Source: Xanthoparmelia taractica (lineage: Eukaryota > Ascomycota > Lecanoromycetes > Lecanorales > Parmeliaceae). From it: 64,000 nt of DNA. The translations under genes and the position numbers were made by a program. Location: assembly GCA_033085395.1 (NCBI GenBank), contig MU853199.1, positions 1 to 64,000 on the forward strand, read 5' to 3'. Of this stretch, positions 1 to 13,165 are shown piece by piece; position 1 is the stretch's first letter; every line of letters begins with the position of its first letter. Under the pieces are notes generated by a model. It worked only from the letters and a program-made list of their open reading frames with translations. It had not been told where the DNA came from and ran no database searches.

Positions 1-72
1 TAATTTTTTAAAAAAAGTTGAAAAAAAGTTGAAAACGACTATGTTCAACAGATACCACACCTTTCCGACCCG
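1..72 (+). mobile_element. MITE-like element, right-end fragment (family A)
   Basis: The first 72 bases match the right end of the two complete 272-bp elements at 2066-2337 and 3941-4212. They finish with the same terminal inverted repeat (ATACCACACCTTTCCGACCCG) followed by TA. The left part lies outside the window. It has the same orientation as the 2066 copy. No coding capacity is visible, so it is a third copy of a non-autonomous element. Confidence 0.75.
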
Positions 73-1817
73 TAAATATAAACTTCGCGGCGAATAGATA
101 TCACTAACTTTCTTTTCTTGATAATACTCGATATATATATATCGAGTACGCAATAGTTATTAGTGAAATATATCGTCGATTCTAAATTTCTAATAATAAT
201 AGCGATATTACTTTTTTTAATTTCAACGTATAATAGAATTTCGACGAAAAATTATCTATTAATTAATAATATAATATATTTTGAATTTATATAGATAATA
301 ACGCTTATTTTTAGCTAGAAAAAGAAGACTATTAATATAATATAATGCTATTTTCTAAAAGCGAGCTCGGTTTCTAATCTTTACTCTACGATTAATTTAA
401 TAATAAAATAATCTAAATTAACGAAGAAAGTGATAAAGTTTTTATCGTCTACTTTCTCTTTAATAAATAAAGTTTCGTTTATTAAAATAATTTAAGTAAA
501 CGACAAGATTTGAGATATAACGTTAACTTCGTAGTTTAAAGCGGATTTTCTTTTCGTTATTCTTCGATAATCTTTAAGATAATTATATAGCTAATTTTCT
601 AAAGGGAAATTCTTATAATAATTTCGATATATTCTTATCTTTAATTAATTAATTCTTAATAAAATAAAATTTAATATAATTTGAGATAATATAATTAGCT
701 TCGACTATATCGACGAATTCTTTATTTTATAATACTTATTCGCCGAGCTATTAATTCGATTTATCGTCGATCTAAGTATAATACTTAGTATTTTTATAAG
801 TTAAAATAAGAGTGTTATCGTAGATGAGAGAATTATTTCTTACTATATAAATCGTAGGAATCTTTATAATAGACCTCTATCGGCTATCGAGAAGAAGTAA
901 AATTATTATCTTATTAAAATTATCTTATTAAAAATTTAATCGATTATCGCTACGTTCTCGAAGATATAGATTTCGATTTTCTCGTAATCTTATATTATCT
1001 CTATTATAATTTTATAGTCGCGAAGTAAAATAAATAGATTAACGAGATAGACTCGAAGCTCGATTTATATTAATATTCTCGATTAATATTATAATAACGA
1101 GTTACTTATTCTACGAGACTATAACTTGTATCTAATTCTACGAACGCTTCTATGGCGACTATAAGAAATACTTGTTTTAATCGTTATATCCTTTCTAATA
1201 AAAATAATAGATATTTTATAATATCTAATAATCTTTTTATCGCTTATAAGACGATAGTAAATAACGATTATCGTAGAGATAAAATAATCTATTTAATTAC
1301 TAAGATATTTCTTATAAATAATACGTAGATTATCTAAACGAATTAGACTACTTATTACGTTCTTGCGATTGACGATTATTTATAAATTTCTAAAGATCTC
1401 GCTTCGCTTTTAATTTCTCGATAAATAATATTATTACTACGATCGAATTTTAATATCGAGGTTTTATTAGACTTAAGTTGACTAAATATAGCGATCTTTA
1501 ACTTCTAAAGTGATTAAGTAGAGTTAAATATTCTATAAGTATATCTATAATTTTCTTTTCTTGATAGTATCTTCGAGAATATATTTCTTTATATATAGCT
1601 TATTTATTATCTTAATAATACTTATCTTGAAATATACTATTAATTACTTCGTGAAGTTTATTAATAATATATTTCTAAAAGTCTTTCGCTTGAAATCGTC
1701 GATTTTCTTAAGATATTAATTTAATATTAATTCTCGAAAATAGAAAGATAAGTTCTCTTTTACGATTATCTCGTTAATTAAAAATATATAAGTATAAACT
1801 CTTTTATTAAACTTATA
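73..1817. other. Unclassified decayed AT-rich sequence
   Basis: This stretch lies between the edge MITE fragment and the outer end of the first copia LTR. I read both strands and found only short stop-ridden frames with no motif I can name. A perfect AT-rich hairpin (ACTCGATATATATATATCGAGT) sits at about 127-148. It is most likely an older transposon relic. Confidence 0.5.
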
Positions 1818-2741
1818 TGTTAAAATATAAGATAGAACACTTAGTTATATTATTCTAAGTGTGCTATGGAAAATAAGTGCGATCTAACTAGGTGAGGTCA
1901 CGTAACTTAGCGTTTATCAAGCCTTGGCATATTACGTAAGCACGCGACCCAATTTTCAACACTTCTCTTCGCACGCTATCGACCCTCTACTTAAAATACG
2001 AGATTCGAAGATCACGGCTTAAACGCCGAGTAGCTATTGTAAAGCTAATATATTTATTATAAGTACGGGTCGAAAAGGTGTGGTATATTTAATGGTATGG
2101 GACCAGTTTTTCAAATATTATATCGAAAGATATAGGATATCCCATACTCCCATTGAGTTTTTAATAAATATATTACGTAATATTTTTTTATATTCTAAAA
2201 ATACGTAAAAAGCTTAAGCGAACGCTTATGTAATTATAAAATTCTATAAATAGATTAAAAAGATATAATTTTTTAAAAAAAGTTGAAAAAAAGTTAAAAA
2301 CGACTATATTCAATAGATACCACACCTTTCCGACCCGTAATTATAAGAAGTAAATGTAGGATAGCAATAGTGAAAAGAATATATGTTTATATTCGTTTTA
2401 TCGTCTTATATAAATTTTCTACTTTTTATTAAATAACGATTTTTAAAGATAAAAATTTCTTATTTAATAAGTATATATTAGATTTTTATTAAATCACGAT
2501 CGAAGAATATATATAAAATTAGCAAATAATCTAATTAAAATATAAATCTTCGTCGTATATATAATTAACTATAAGGTCCCGTAGAAGTTATTTAGAATAA
2601 TAATACTTAACAGTAGTAACTAATTGTAATATATATTAGGGCGATGCGCCTTATAGTATAGGCCTATAAAAAAAGTTTAATATCGAGAACTCTTGCTTGC
2701 TATAGTTTATAGAAATTAGGCGAGATATCGCTCCCCTAATA
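1818..2741 (-). repeat. Copia LTR (left copy) carrying a MITE insertion
   Basis: The outer end begins TGTTAAAATATAAG and matches the reverse complement of the right LTR ending at 8415. The inner end is CCCCTAATA at about 2733-2741, the complement of a TGTTAGGGG-type LTR start after transition mutation. Without the 272-bp MITE and its duplicated TA the LTR is about 650 bp. End points are inferred from comparing the two copies. Confidence 0.65.
2066..2337. mobile_element. MITE-like element, family A, copy 1
   Basis: This 272-bp element has terminal inverted repeats of about 21 bp (CGGGTCGAAAAGGTGTGGTAT on the left; ATACCACACCTTTCCGACCCG on the right). It is flanked by TA at 2064-2065 and 2338-2339, the target duplication of Tc1/mariner elements. 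It interrupts the left copia LTR: the flanking sequence resumes in register with the uninterrupted right LTR near 8160-8180. It contains no coding capacity. The terminal repeat differs from that of the Tc1/mariner element at 11062, so its mobilising transposase is not identified here. Confidence 0.85.
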
Positions 2742-3940
2742 AAAGCTCTTCTACTTAGGATTATGACCGACGTTTCAACTCGATTAGAGATCGAAACAAC
2801 TCGAATTTATTTTTGCAAAGGCTCTTAATAAGTTTATTAGCTATCTATTTATTAATTAATATATACTTAAGAGTAATAATATTAGCTATAACTTATTCTC
2901 GCCCGTAGTAATATTAAATATCTATATACTTAATACGAGTATAAAATTAAGAGTTCTTAATTAGCGCTATAATATCTTAATTATTATAATAGATAATAAT
3001 CGCTTAAACGCATTTAATATTAAGATTAAGTTAATTTAGAAGCCCTCGCAATTAGACTATCTTCTTTATAATTCAAGTTTAATCGATATATTCGACTTTT
3101 TAAATTAAAAGAGCGATCATAAATTAACGCTACGAAGATTGATTAATAAGTGTATTATTTATATTAAAGACGTAACTTAAAGTAAAATATCGTGTATTTA
3201 AATCTTTCGCTTAGTTTACGTCTATGTAATTATAAGCGACTTTAAATCTTCTCTAAATATAAGCTATTAATTCTTAATATTATTAAGATATTAAAAAATT
3301 CGTTTAATAGTCTTTTAATAAGATTTATTAAAATTTAAATCGTATCAAGAGATTATTAAGATAACGTATATAATATCGAATTAAATATCTAGTATAGCGT
3401 ATATAAGAGATTTAATAGCGAACTAATAGATAAGTTAATTCTTTTCGATAATTATAAAGTTATTATTAATAATGTAAAATTTATCGCTAATTACAGACGT
3501 AAGAGCTAGCGCTAAACTTAATATATTATGGTTCTTAAGAAATTTTTAATATAATTCTTTTATCTAAGACGAAGAATATAATTAACGCGATTTCTAGTAA
3601 TTAATATATCGAGATAATAGATATACGAATCTAAATTAATTCTTAAACTTCTTATTAAACATATTCTTAACGATTTAAATATTCTTCTTATTAAAATTAG
3701 CGAGAAGAATATTATTTATATAAATAGCGATAATAATAATATTATTAATAAATATTAAAAGATTAATAGCGATAGATTTAAAACTTAATTTCTTTAAGTA
3801 GATAGTTAGAATATTATATTAAATTCTAGGCGATTACTTCAAATTATAGAGTATCTTAATAAGCTTATATATCTTATATAAATAATCTTTTAAACTTTAT
3901 TATATAAAAATACGATTTTTATATTTATTTACTCGAGTTA

Positions 3941-4212
3941 CGGGTCGAAAAGGTGTGGTATCTGTTGAATATAGTCGTTTTCATCTTTTTTTCAACTTTT
4001 TTTAAAAAATTATATCTTTTTAATCTATTTATAGAATTTTATAATTACATAAGCGTTCGCTTAAGCTTTTTACGTATTTTTAGAATATAAAAAAATATTA
4101 CGTAATATATTTATTAAAAACTCAATGAGAGTATGGGATATCCCATACCTTTCGGTATGATATTCGAAAAACTAGTCCCATACCATCAAATATACCACAC
4201 CTTTCCGACCCG
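3941..4212. mobile_element. MITE-like element, family A, copy 2 (inverted)
   Basis: This copy has the same 272-bp length and terminal repeats as copy 1 but lies in the opposite orientation. TA flanks it at 3939-3940 and 4213-4214. It sits exactly at the junction of the two oppositely oriented copia relics, with the truncated left copy ending on one side and protease-region sequence of the right copy beginning on the other. Insertion at a pre-existing junction, or recombination through the element, would both give this structure. Confidence 0.85.
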
Positions 4213-4214
4213 TA

Positions 4215-7200
4215 AGAATAAGAATTAATCTCTTAGCGCTAAAGTCGCTATAGCGACTACTCAGTCAAAAATCGCTCGCTATTTCATCTCGTATATTTTA
4301 AGCGCTTATAGTCTTATCGTCGACTCTAAAGTCTTATTTAATAAATGCTATAAGTCTATAATGTCTACGTCTTTCGATAGAGCGTAAGTTACTATTCTTT
4401 TCACGATAGCGATTATATCTTCACTTTAGATTCGTAACTGCGTTTATACTTAGCATCTAACTTACGATTTCTCGATATTTATTATCTTCGAGTTCTTTAA
4501 ATCGCCTCGTCCGATATATAAATTTATCGATAATCTAATAATTATTAACTTCGATAATATTAATCTAAAATATAAGATTAATAGCGTTAAATATATATAA
4601 ACTCTTCGAGATATATAATTAATATCGAGCGATAATTATAATCTTATTTTTAAGAGATAATTAAAAGAATAAAATTACTTTCTCTCTTTTATTTTAAGCG
4701 ATCTCTCTATTAATAGTAAATAAATCTTCTTTAAACTTATAAAAAATCGCCTCTATATCTTAAATATTTAAGAGAAAATGCCTCTAATATTAGTAGTCGT
4801 AAATAAAGATATTTCTATCTACGATAAGTCCTTAACTAAGTTTAACTTAACGTCTTCGAAAACTCTATTCGAAGCGAATATTAATCTCGAAGCGTTGCGA
4901 ATATAGCACTTACGCTATAATTATTTAAGTGTTTAAAATCTTAAGAAACTCGCTAAGATATATATTAAAATAAACTTTTCGATTTTATTATCGAGCGATA
5001 TCTACGAGTTATACTCTATAGTTAATATAAAATAGATATCGCATAAACGATATATTAAGCCTAATAAGCACGAAAACAATTTAATTTATAGTAATCTTTA
5101 AAGTTTCTTCGAGTTCTTATATAACGATTATCGATTTATAATAATCTTTCTTTACGATAAAACTTTACGCTCTATCGTTTATCTCTTATCAAATAAATTT
5201 AGTGAGATAATTCTTATAATCTTTAAGATATTTCTTAATAATATAAAATACGATAATTATTAATATATACGTTTGCGATTCGATTGCGAAATAAAATTCG
5301 ATAACTATTAGATAAAGACTTTTCGTATATTTAAAGACATTATTTAAGAGAAAACTATCTCTAATAACTCTTAAATAAATAATAAATCTAAGCGCCTCGG
5401 CGTTATTATTTAGCGTAAGATTAGCGCGATACTTAAAGAAAGCGATCTCTTATAAAAGTATTAATCGAAATTTATTCGCGCTATTAATATTTTACGAAAT
5501 ATTTAATTAATTATAGAACGCGATATTATCTCTCACGAGATATATATCGAATCCTTATTCGATATATTATATCTTCGTATTATCGAACAAATTAAATATT
5601 ATTAAATTGTGCTTCGGAGCTATATTTAAAAGAAGTATTAGAATCGCGTTATTAAGAGTTAACTATTAAGCTATAAAGATAATTTTTATTATATATTTAT
5701 ATTTAATAACGAAGTTAAGATCGTTATAAATATTAAATAAATCGATAACATTTTTTTTAAATTCACCTCTTTTTAATTAAGCGACGATATCGTTATTAAC
5801 GTTAAGATTATTAATTATCGCTATAAGCGAAGAATAATAAAGAATTAAGAATACTTTTTATTCTTTATCGTAGTTTTAGAAAAAAAGCGTTAAAAATAAA
5901 GACTTATAATTATCGTTAAAAAAGAAATTCTTAATTTTTTAAGCATTATTAAGATTAAATTAATAAAGATAATCTCGTCGATCGCTATATAAGCGATTAA
6001 CTCGAAGTTAATAAAAGAATTATCTAAGATAATTAGCAATAATACTTCTTTTATAGTCTCTACGCCTTTATCTTTAACGTAATTAGCGTTAATCTCTTAA
6101 TTAATAACTCGCTTAATAAATAAAATAGATTTAATAGTAACTATTAAATCGTTCGATATTTAAAAAATAAATAAGAATATCTTATTAGATTCTCTCGCGC
6201 TATTAATTAAAGTTAATTTCTTAAAATCTTATAAATCTTATATATATAAAAAGATAATAGTAAACTCGTATATAAAGATATATTAAGAGCTTATTATAAG
6301 TAATAAAGTTAAATCTCACCGAGTTAATAAGATCTAAATCTTAATAAATCTCCTCGTTAATGCGTATATCTTAGATAATCGCTAAGTATATAAACTTAAG
6401 CGTAAATCTATCGAGGAGATTATTCGATATAAAGCGCATTAAGTTATTTAAGATTTTAAATAACGAGAAGAAATCGACTTCTACGAAACCTTTATCTTAA
6501 TAATTAGATCTATAAACTATAAAGTTATCTTCGTATTAACTATCGTTCTAGATTAAGAATTCGAGTAAATAAACGTTAAAATCGTATTCTTATACGATAA
6601 AGTTTAAAAGATTATCTACGTATCTTAATTTATTAAATTTATAATTAAAGATTAAGAATATAAGATATATAAACTTATTAAGATACTCTATAATTTAAAG
6701 CAATCGCCTAAAGTTTAATATAATACTCTAACTATTTATTTAAAGAAATTAAGTTTCGAGTCTATCGCTATTAATCTTTCGATATTTATTAACGATATTA
6801 TTATTATCGCTATTTATATAAACGATATTCTCCTCGTTAATCTTAATAAGAAGAATATTTAAATCGTTAAAAATAAGTGTAATAAAAAGTTTAAGATAAC
6901 TAATTTAGATTTATATATTTATTATTTCGATATATTAATTATTAAAGATCGCGTTAATCGTATTCTTCGCCTTAGATAAAAGAATTATATTAAGAAATTT
7001 CTAAAGAAGTATAATATATTAAATTTAGCGTTAGCTCTCACGTCTATAATTAGCGATAAATTTTATATCGCTAATAATAACTTCGTAATTATCGAAAAGA
7101 ATCGGCTTATTTATTAATTCGCTATTAAATCTCTTATATATACTATATTAAGTATTCGACCCGATATTATATATATTATCTTAGTAATCTCTCGATATAA

Positions 7201-8415
7201 TTTAAATCTTAATAAATTTTATTAAAAGATTATTAAACGAATTTTTCGATATCTTAATAATATTAAGAATTAATAGCTTATATTTAAAAGAGATCTAAAG
7301 TCGCTTATTAATTATATAGATGCGAATTAAACGAAAGATTAGAATATTCGATATTTTACTTCGAGATACGTCTTCGATATAGATAGTATAGCTATTAATT
7401 AATCTTCGAAGCGTTAATCTACGATCGCTCTATCGACTTATAAAGTTAAATATATCGATTAAACTTAAATTATAAAAAAGATAATCTAATTACGAGAGCT
7501 TTTAAATTAACTTAATTCTAGTATTAAATACGCCTAAGCGATTATTATTTATTATAATAATTAAGATATTATAACGCTAACTAAGAACTCTTAATTTTAT
7601 ACTCGTATTAAGTATATTAATATTTAATATTATTACGTGCGAGAATAAGTTATCGCCGATATTATTACTTTTAAGTATATATTAATTAATAAATAGATAG
7701 CTAATAAACTTATTAAGAGTCTTTATAAGAACAAATTCGAGTTATTTCGATCTCTAATCGAGCTGAAAGATCGGTCGTGATCTTATCTATAGGAAAGCTT
7801 CTATCAAAAGAGTATCTGTTAGAGAAGCACTATCGCCTTACTATTATCTCATAGATCTATATCATAAGACATATCGCCCTAACTCATATTACAATCAATC
7901 ACTACTGCCAAGTGTTAATATTCTAAACGACTCCTACGAGGCCTTATAGTCGATCGTATACACGTCGAAGACTTATATTCCAATTAGATTACTTGTTATC
8001 TCTATATATATTCTTTGATCTTAATTCGATGAAAATCTAATATGCATTTATTAAATTAGAAATTTTTATTTTCAAGAATCGTTATTTAATAAAAAGTGAA
8101 ATTTTTAATATAAGATAATAAAACGAATATAAGCATATATTCTTTCACTATTGCTACCCTGCGTTTACTTCTTATAATAAGTATATTAGCTTCACGATAG
8201 CTATTCGACGTTCGAGTTATAGCCTTCGAATCTTATATTTTAAATAGAGAGTCGATAGCGTACGAAGAAGAGTGTTAAAAGTTAAGTCGCGGGCTTACGT
8301 AATATACCAAGACTTAACAAACGCCAAGTCACGTGACCTTATCTAGTTAGATCGCACTTACCTTTCATAGCACACTTAAATAATATAACTAAGTGTTCTA
8401 CCTTATATTTTGATA
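4215..8415 (+). mobile_element. Ty1/copia relic, right copy (protease to 3' LTR)
   Basis: Domains follow copia order on the plus strand. A protease-like LIVDS stretch lies near 4310. The GAG-pre-integrase signature (H-L-R-Y-N-Y-L-S-V, where families have HRRFGHLSV) is at about 4904-4957. Integrase follows, then reverse transcriptase with F-E-stop-I-N-V-K near 6560 and the YVDD box mutated to YIND at 6815-6826. RNase H (Y-I-D-A-N-stop-T-K-D) is near 7310-7350, and an LTR ends at 8415. The 5' LTR and gag are missing. Frequent in-frame stops, mostly where Trp or Gln codons are expected, make it inactive. Confidence 0.85.
7817..8415 (+). repeat. Copia 3' LTR (right copy)
   Basis: About 599 bp from TGTTAGAGAAGC to CTTATATTTTGATA, the latter probably a mutated ...TTTTAACA end. 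It matches the reverse complement of the left LTR apart from transitions and the MITE insertion. The start was set at the TGTT that aligns with the inner end of the left LTR, so the boundary could be off by a few bases. Confidence 0.65.
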
Positions 8416-11061
8416 GATTCTTCTTTTTAAGACGAAGACGAGATTCGTAAGCTTTATATATTCTATTTAATTAATATCTTAATAAAATAGAATTAAAAAG
8501 CTTCTATTCGAATTTTAATCGATTATAAAGATTATAAATTCTAAAACGAAGATTAGTAATATTAATTATTAATTAATTAGTTTTATATTTAAATAATTTC
8601 TATATGATCTAATTAATACGAAATATAGAATTTAGAATAATTCTTATTAGTAATAAAGAATTAGAATTAACGAGATAAGATAAAAATATATTATATAACT
8701 AAATATCTAAATCGTTAAAAAACTTATAGATATTAATATATTTATCGATTATTAATAGATAATTAATCGAGTCGCTCTTAATAAATAGCAAAAAGAATAT
8801 TATAATAATTACTCGATATACTTATATAATAATAATATTAAATATATACTAAGTCGAGATAGAAAATAATCTATTAAGTAAAGTCGTCTCTAGTTTAATA
8901 AAGTTATAACGTCTTTTATAAGACTTCGATATAGATATAAGTATATATTCTAAGTATAGTAGAATAAAAATTAAATAATTATAGACAATTCGATATTAAA
9001 AAGCGTCACGTGAAAAGAATCGTTAAATACTATTTTAACGAAGTCGCGTTATGAATCTATAGTATATTTTAATTCTTTCTCGAGACGTCTATTAATTAAA
9101 ATCGTGAAATCTAAAGCTTTATTATTGTCTTTAATAATATTAAATAATTAATTATCGATAAATTAGAATAAAGAAAGATCTCTAAATATTAAATTGCGTT
9201 ATAAAATAATATAATACATTAAGACACGCGAGTATATTATTAAAAAAAGAGTATATTAACGTATTTAAGACGATAAGAGTCGTTTTATTTATAAGAATTA
9301 TAATTAGCGAAAATCTTAAAGATTTAAATCTTTTAAAGCTAAGTCTTTAATTAGAGTATTATATAGATACGCTTAATTAAATAATAATTAAATTATAAAG
9401 AGATTAAAGATAAAAACTTTATAAGAATATTTAATTTATATAAGATATTAATAATAAATTTATAATTATAGAAATAAGAAAGATATTAAGACTCTTAATT
9501 AAATATTATTCTCTAAGCTTTAAAATCTTCTTAACGAAAATATAGCTTTTCGATTATTTAAACGATTTTCGTTTATTTTTAATAAAGAAGATTCGAGAGA
9601 TTATTTAATTGTATCTTGAGAGCTATATAATATCGTTATTCGAAGCTCTAAAGACGATTATTAGCCACTTATTAATAAATCTTTAATTCACGCGTCGATA
9701 TTTAAAGAATATAGAAAATATAATATATTATATAGAGTTTAGATTAATTAATTACAATTAATTATTTTTAAAATAAGAAGCGCTTTCTCTCTTAATTAAT
9801 AGTTATATTATTATATTAAATCTTCTTCTATAGCGAGAGAGTATCTCTCGAATTTAAACAAAGAAATAAAAATCTTTAATTATCTTTACTCGACGATATT
9901 ATAATTCTTATAATAATTATTTTTTAATATATTCTAAAGAATTATATTTTTAAGTTTCTTTATATTAAAGTATAGAATAATAAGAAAATCGAAGATAAGC
10001 TCTTTATTATTACTTTATTACTTATAAAATAATAATTCTTCTAAAAAATATATTAGTATATTAAGAAAGTCTAGCGAGATTTAAATTAACGGAAAAAACG
10101 TATTATATATTATTTAATACGATAGCGTGTACTAGAGATATATCTTAAAATAATAAAAAAGATATAAATATTCTCTAAGTTAAATAACTTATATAAGAAT
10201 TTATTAAATAATATAATCGACGAATCGAGCTTCGTAAGCGTCTTAAGAGAAGTTATAAAATTTAATAATATTAAATTACATAATAAATAATCTAAGCTTT
10301 ATAGAAGATAACGAGAGAAATATATAATTTATTAAGAGATACTCGATACGTAAAATAATTATAGAAAAAAATCGATTTAATAAGCGATAATTAGAACTCG
10401 AGTTTTTTAAATAATATCCTTCGCGTTACGATAAATAGAGAAAATAAGTAAAAAAGATTAAGCTTTAATTTATTATCGATAACTTTATTATAGTCAATAA
10501 GAGAAGAAGCGAAATACGAAGACAATAAGTATTTATTAATTAATAAACTTATATTAAATAAATAAAAAATATTAAAAGTATATAATATAATAAATAAAAT
10601 TAGAAGAAAAGATCTCTTTAATTATTAAGTAAATCGAATAAAAATTAGTAAAGTAATAAATATTAATTTAAAGCTATATATATTATATTATTAAAGATTA
10701 CTTATATAAGCGATCGTGAATATAAAATTATTAATATTTTTATAAGTTATCGTAATAGATCTTAAATAAGAGACTTTCGTATATACTTATAAATTCTCGT
10801 GTCGATTCGAATTAGATACTTTATAGGTATTATAAAAATTAGCGATAACGTTTAACTCGAATAAACATAGTAATTATAATAATCTTAAGTTTCTTAATAT
10901 GTATAAATTACGTAAATCTTTAAGAAAATAATTAACTCGAATATTATTAAGAATTTATATAATTCGTAAAACGTAATTAACTTAAATAGTAATTATTTAA
11001 ATTTATTAATTATAAAGTCTATAAAATTTAATTACTAAACTTACGAAAAGAATTAAATATA
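8416..11061. other. Unclassified decayed AT-rich sequence between transposons
   Basis: This 2.6-kb stretch between the copia LTR and the left end of the Tc1/mariner element has the same RIP-like composition. Both strands were read; no transposase, reverse transcriptase or structural motif could be named with confidence and no terminal repeats were found. It is probably one or more further degenerate elements. Confidence 0.45.
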
Positions 11062-12881
11062 CGAAGATCGGTATTAAAAGTCCTGGATAGCGCTAAAACT
11101 CTTGATATTCTTGGTAAATGCTCTAAATATTCTAAATATTAATGCTTTGCATAGTAACGACGTTAATACTATACATATGAAGTGCATATATACGAAGTGT
11201 ATGCATCTATGTATAATTCATGTATTCGAGATATATAGTAGCGATATACGTGCTATACGTATATTATATCGATATTAATATTAAGTATATTAATATAGAG
11301 AAATAGAGAGAGAATATAAAGACTTCGTATATATATCTACTCTATATAGTATAATAAATAATAATATTCTTAGTTTTCTCTAATTTTTAATAATATATCT
11401 AATGCTTAAAGCTTTAATTATAACGATAAAATTAGAATTTAGATACTCGCTTTAATCGAAGCTAATATTGCAATTAAGATTATTATTATAATTATTAAAA
11501 TATCTTATTAAATCGTTGATTATCTTTAGAAGCAAGCTTATAATAGAGAATATAATTTAATTAAGTTTAAAAAACTTCTCTTATTATATATTACGAATAT
11601 TCTTAAATCTAGACGCTTTTTAATTATTATATCGAAAGTTGAGAGTGCTATATTAATCGTCGTAGGAAAGAATCGCTATAAATAAGAAAAGATCTCTTTT
11701 ATACTAATTACTAAGCAAGATTTATTATTAATAACTATTCTTAGAATTTTAAAACGTAATAATTTTCGACTCTATAAGATTATTAAAAATTCGACTCTTA
11801 CGAAAGCTATAATAAAAGCTCGATATTAATTCGCTTATAATATTAAGATTAAATTATAAAAGATTAAAAAAACGTGATCTAAAATAACGAAATAAATATT
11901 ATTTTAAATTCTCGTCGAGATAGAGTTTAAATAAACGTTAGTCTAATAAGATCTTTATTAAATTCGCTATATAACGTCGTTTTATAAAGTTATAAAATTA
12001 TATTTTAAGAGTATTTTTTTTTATAATAAAAAGGATTTATATTATATTTAAAAGACTAAAATCGCGAAGAAAAAGAAGATATACGTCGAGAATCTCGCGA
12101 GAATTAATAAAGTCTTGAAGCTCGAGTATAAATTAACTTAGAAACTTAAGATCGATATACGATATATAGACTTACGTAATCTTCTTTATAAGAAGTCTAA
12201 ATAAAATTTCACTGCGAAGATTAAAAAAATTATTATTGAGAAAAAGAAAAGAGAAATCACGTGATATCGATATTAAAAAAAGGGTTATATCTTTAGAATT
12301 CTCGAGTTTTTCACGCTTATTAGATATAGATTTTTATTTTCAAGCTTCTAAATTTCGCGTAGAAGTGTAAGTTAAATAGATTTAATATTATAGTTATAAA
12401 GAATAAGATCTCGATATATACTTCTAAATATTAGAAACTAGTCTTTATAATTCTTAATATTCTTAGAATACTCTAATACGATAATTCGTCGAATCTTAAT
12501 ATAATTAAATTATATTAACTTTAAATAAAGCGTTAAACTACTTAAAAAGATATATTAAGAACTCGAAAGAAGATCGAAGAGATTTAAAAGTATTATTAAG
12601 AAGTAAAACTTACGTAAGCGAGAATTCAGAAGTAGATAGAACATATGCCTAGATATATTGCTAAATTATTCGTTTACGAGATAATAATAAGTATCGAGAG
12701 AGTCGTAAGAGAGAGAATATACGATTCTATAATTCTACTAAGTGAGTAAATAAGTATATACGTAACTATATAAAATATTATCACTAAGAAATAAAGCTAT
12801 TTAAGAATTTGTTAAATTTATAGAAATATTAAGAAGATTAAGAGTTTTAGCGCTATTTAGGACTTTTAATATCGATCTTCG
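11062..12881 (+). mobile_element. Tc1/mariner-type DNA transposon, full length, decayed
   Basis: The element is 1,820 bp with terminal inverted repeats of about 50 bp beginning CGAAGATCGGTATTAAAAG, flanked by TA at 11060-11061 and 12882-12883. Inside, on the plus strand, translated fragments follow a fungal Tc1-like transposase. An N-terminal helix-turn-helix region starts near 11,450. An F-F-Y-N-K-K-D-L-Y-Y-I segment at about 12,015-12,050 stands where families have F-S-Y-D-K-K-G-P-C-H-I. A D-N-S-S-N-L-N-I-I-K segment at about 12,480-12,510 stands for G-N-S-P-D-L-N-x-I-E. The reading frame is destroyed by stops. The two terminal repeats differ only by transitions, which again points to RIP. 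Confidence 0.85.
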
Positions 12882-13070
12882 TAGATAAAAACTATTAAAT
12901 ATACTAAATCGTGCTAATCGTGCGAACCCTACGAAATTCGTGCGGAAATAAACTTTTTAGATTTGCAGGTAAAGAATCTAGATCGAAATAGCTAATATTC
13001 CGAGATCGAAATTAAGAAGATTGGTTTATATAAGATACTTATACTTAGTCTAATAGAGTAGCTTAATTAG

Positions 13071-13165
13071 CTATAATAATAGCTTATACTATAATAATAG
13101 CTTATACTATAATAATAGCTTATACTATAATAATAGCTTATACTATAATAATAGCTTATACTATA
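13071..13165. repeat. 18-bp minisatellite next to assembly gap
   Basis: A unit of about 18 bp (AGCTTATACTATAATAAT) repeats at least five times without visible change and runs directly into the run of N. The first bases after the gap (ATAATAGCT) look like more of the same unit, so the true array is probably longer than shown. Confidence 0.9.

Larger units (their letters stand above)
1818..3940 (-). mobile_element. Ty1/copia relic, left copy, 5'-truncated
   Basis: Read on the minus strand, this is the 3' part of a Ty1/copia retrotransposon: half of the reverse transcriptase (YINN in place of YVDD at about 3708-3728), RNase H (N-Y-I-D-V-N-stop-A-K at about 3210-3240) and an LTR. Its sequence is collinear with the reverse complement of about 6560-8415, so it is a second, inverted copy of the same family. 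It stops abruptly at 3940, where the MITE begins. Stop codons interrupt every domain, so the copy is inactive. Mutational differences between the copies are mostly transitions, as RIP predicts. Confidence 0.8.

Noticed and set aside
13071..13165. CRISPR-like array
   Set aside because: The 18-bp units are contiguous without spacers and the genome is eukaryotic.
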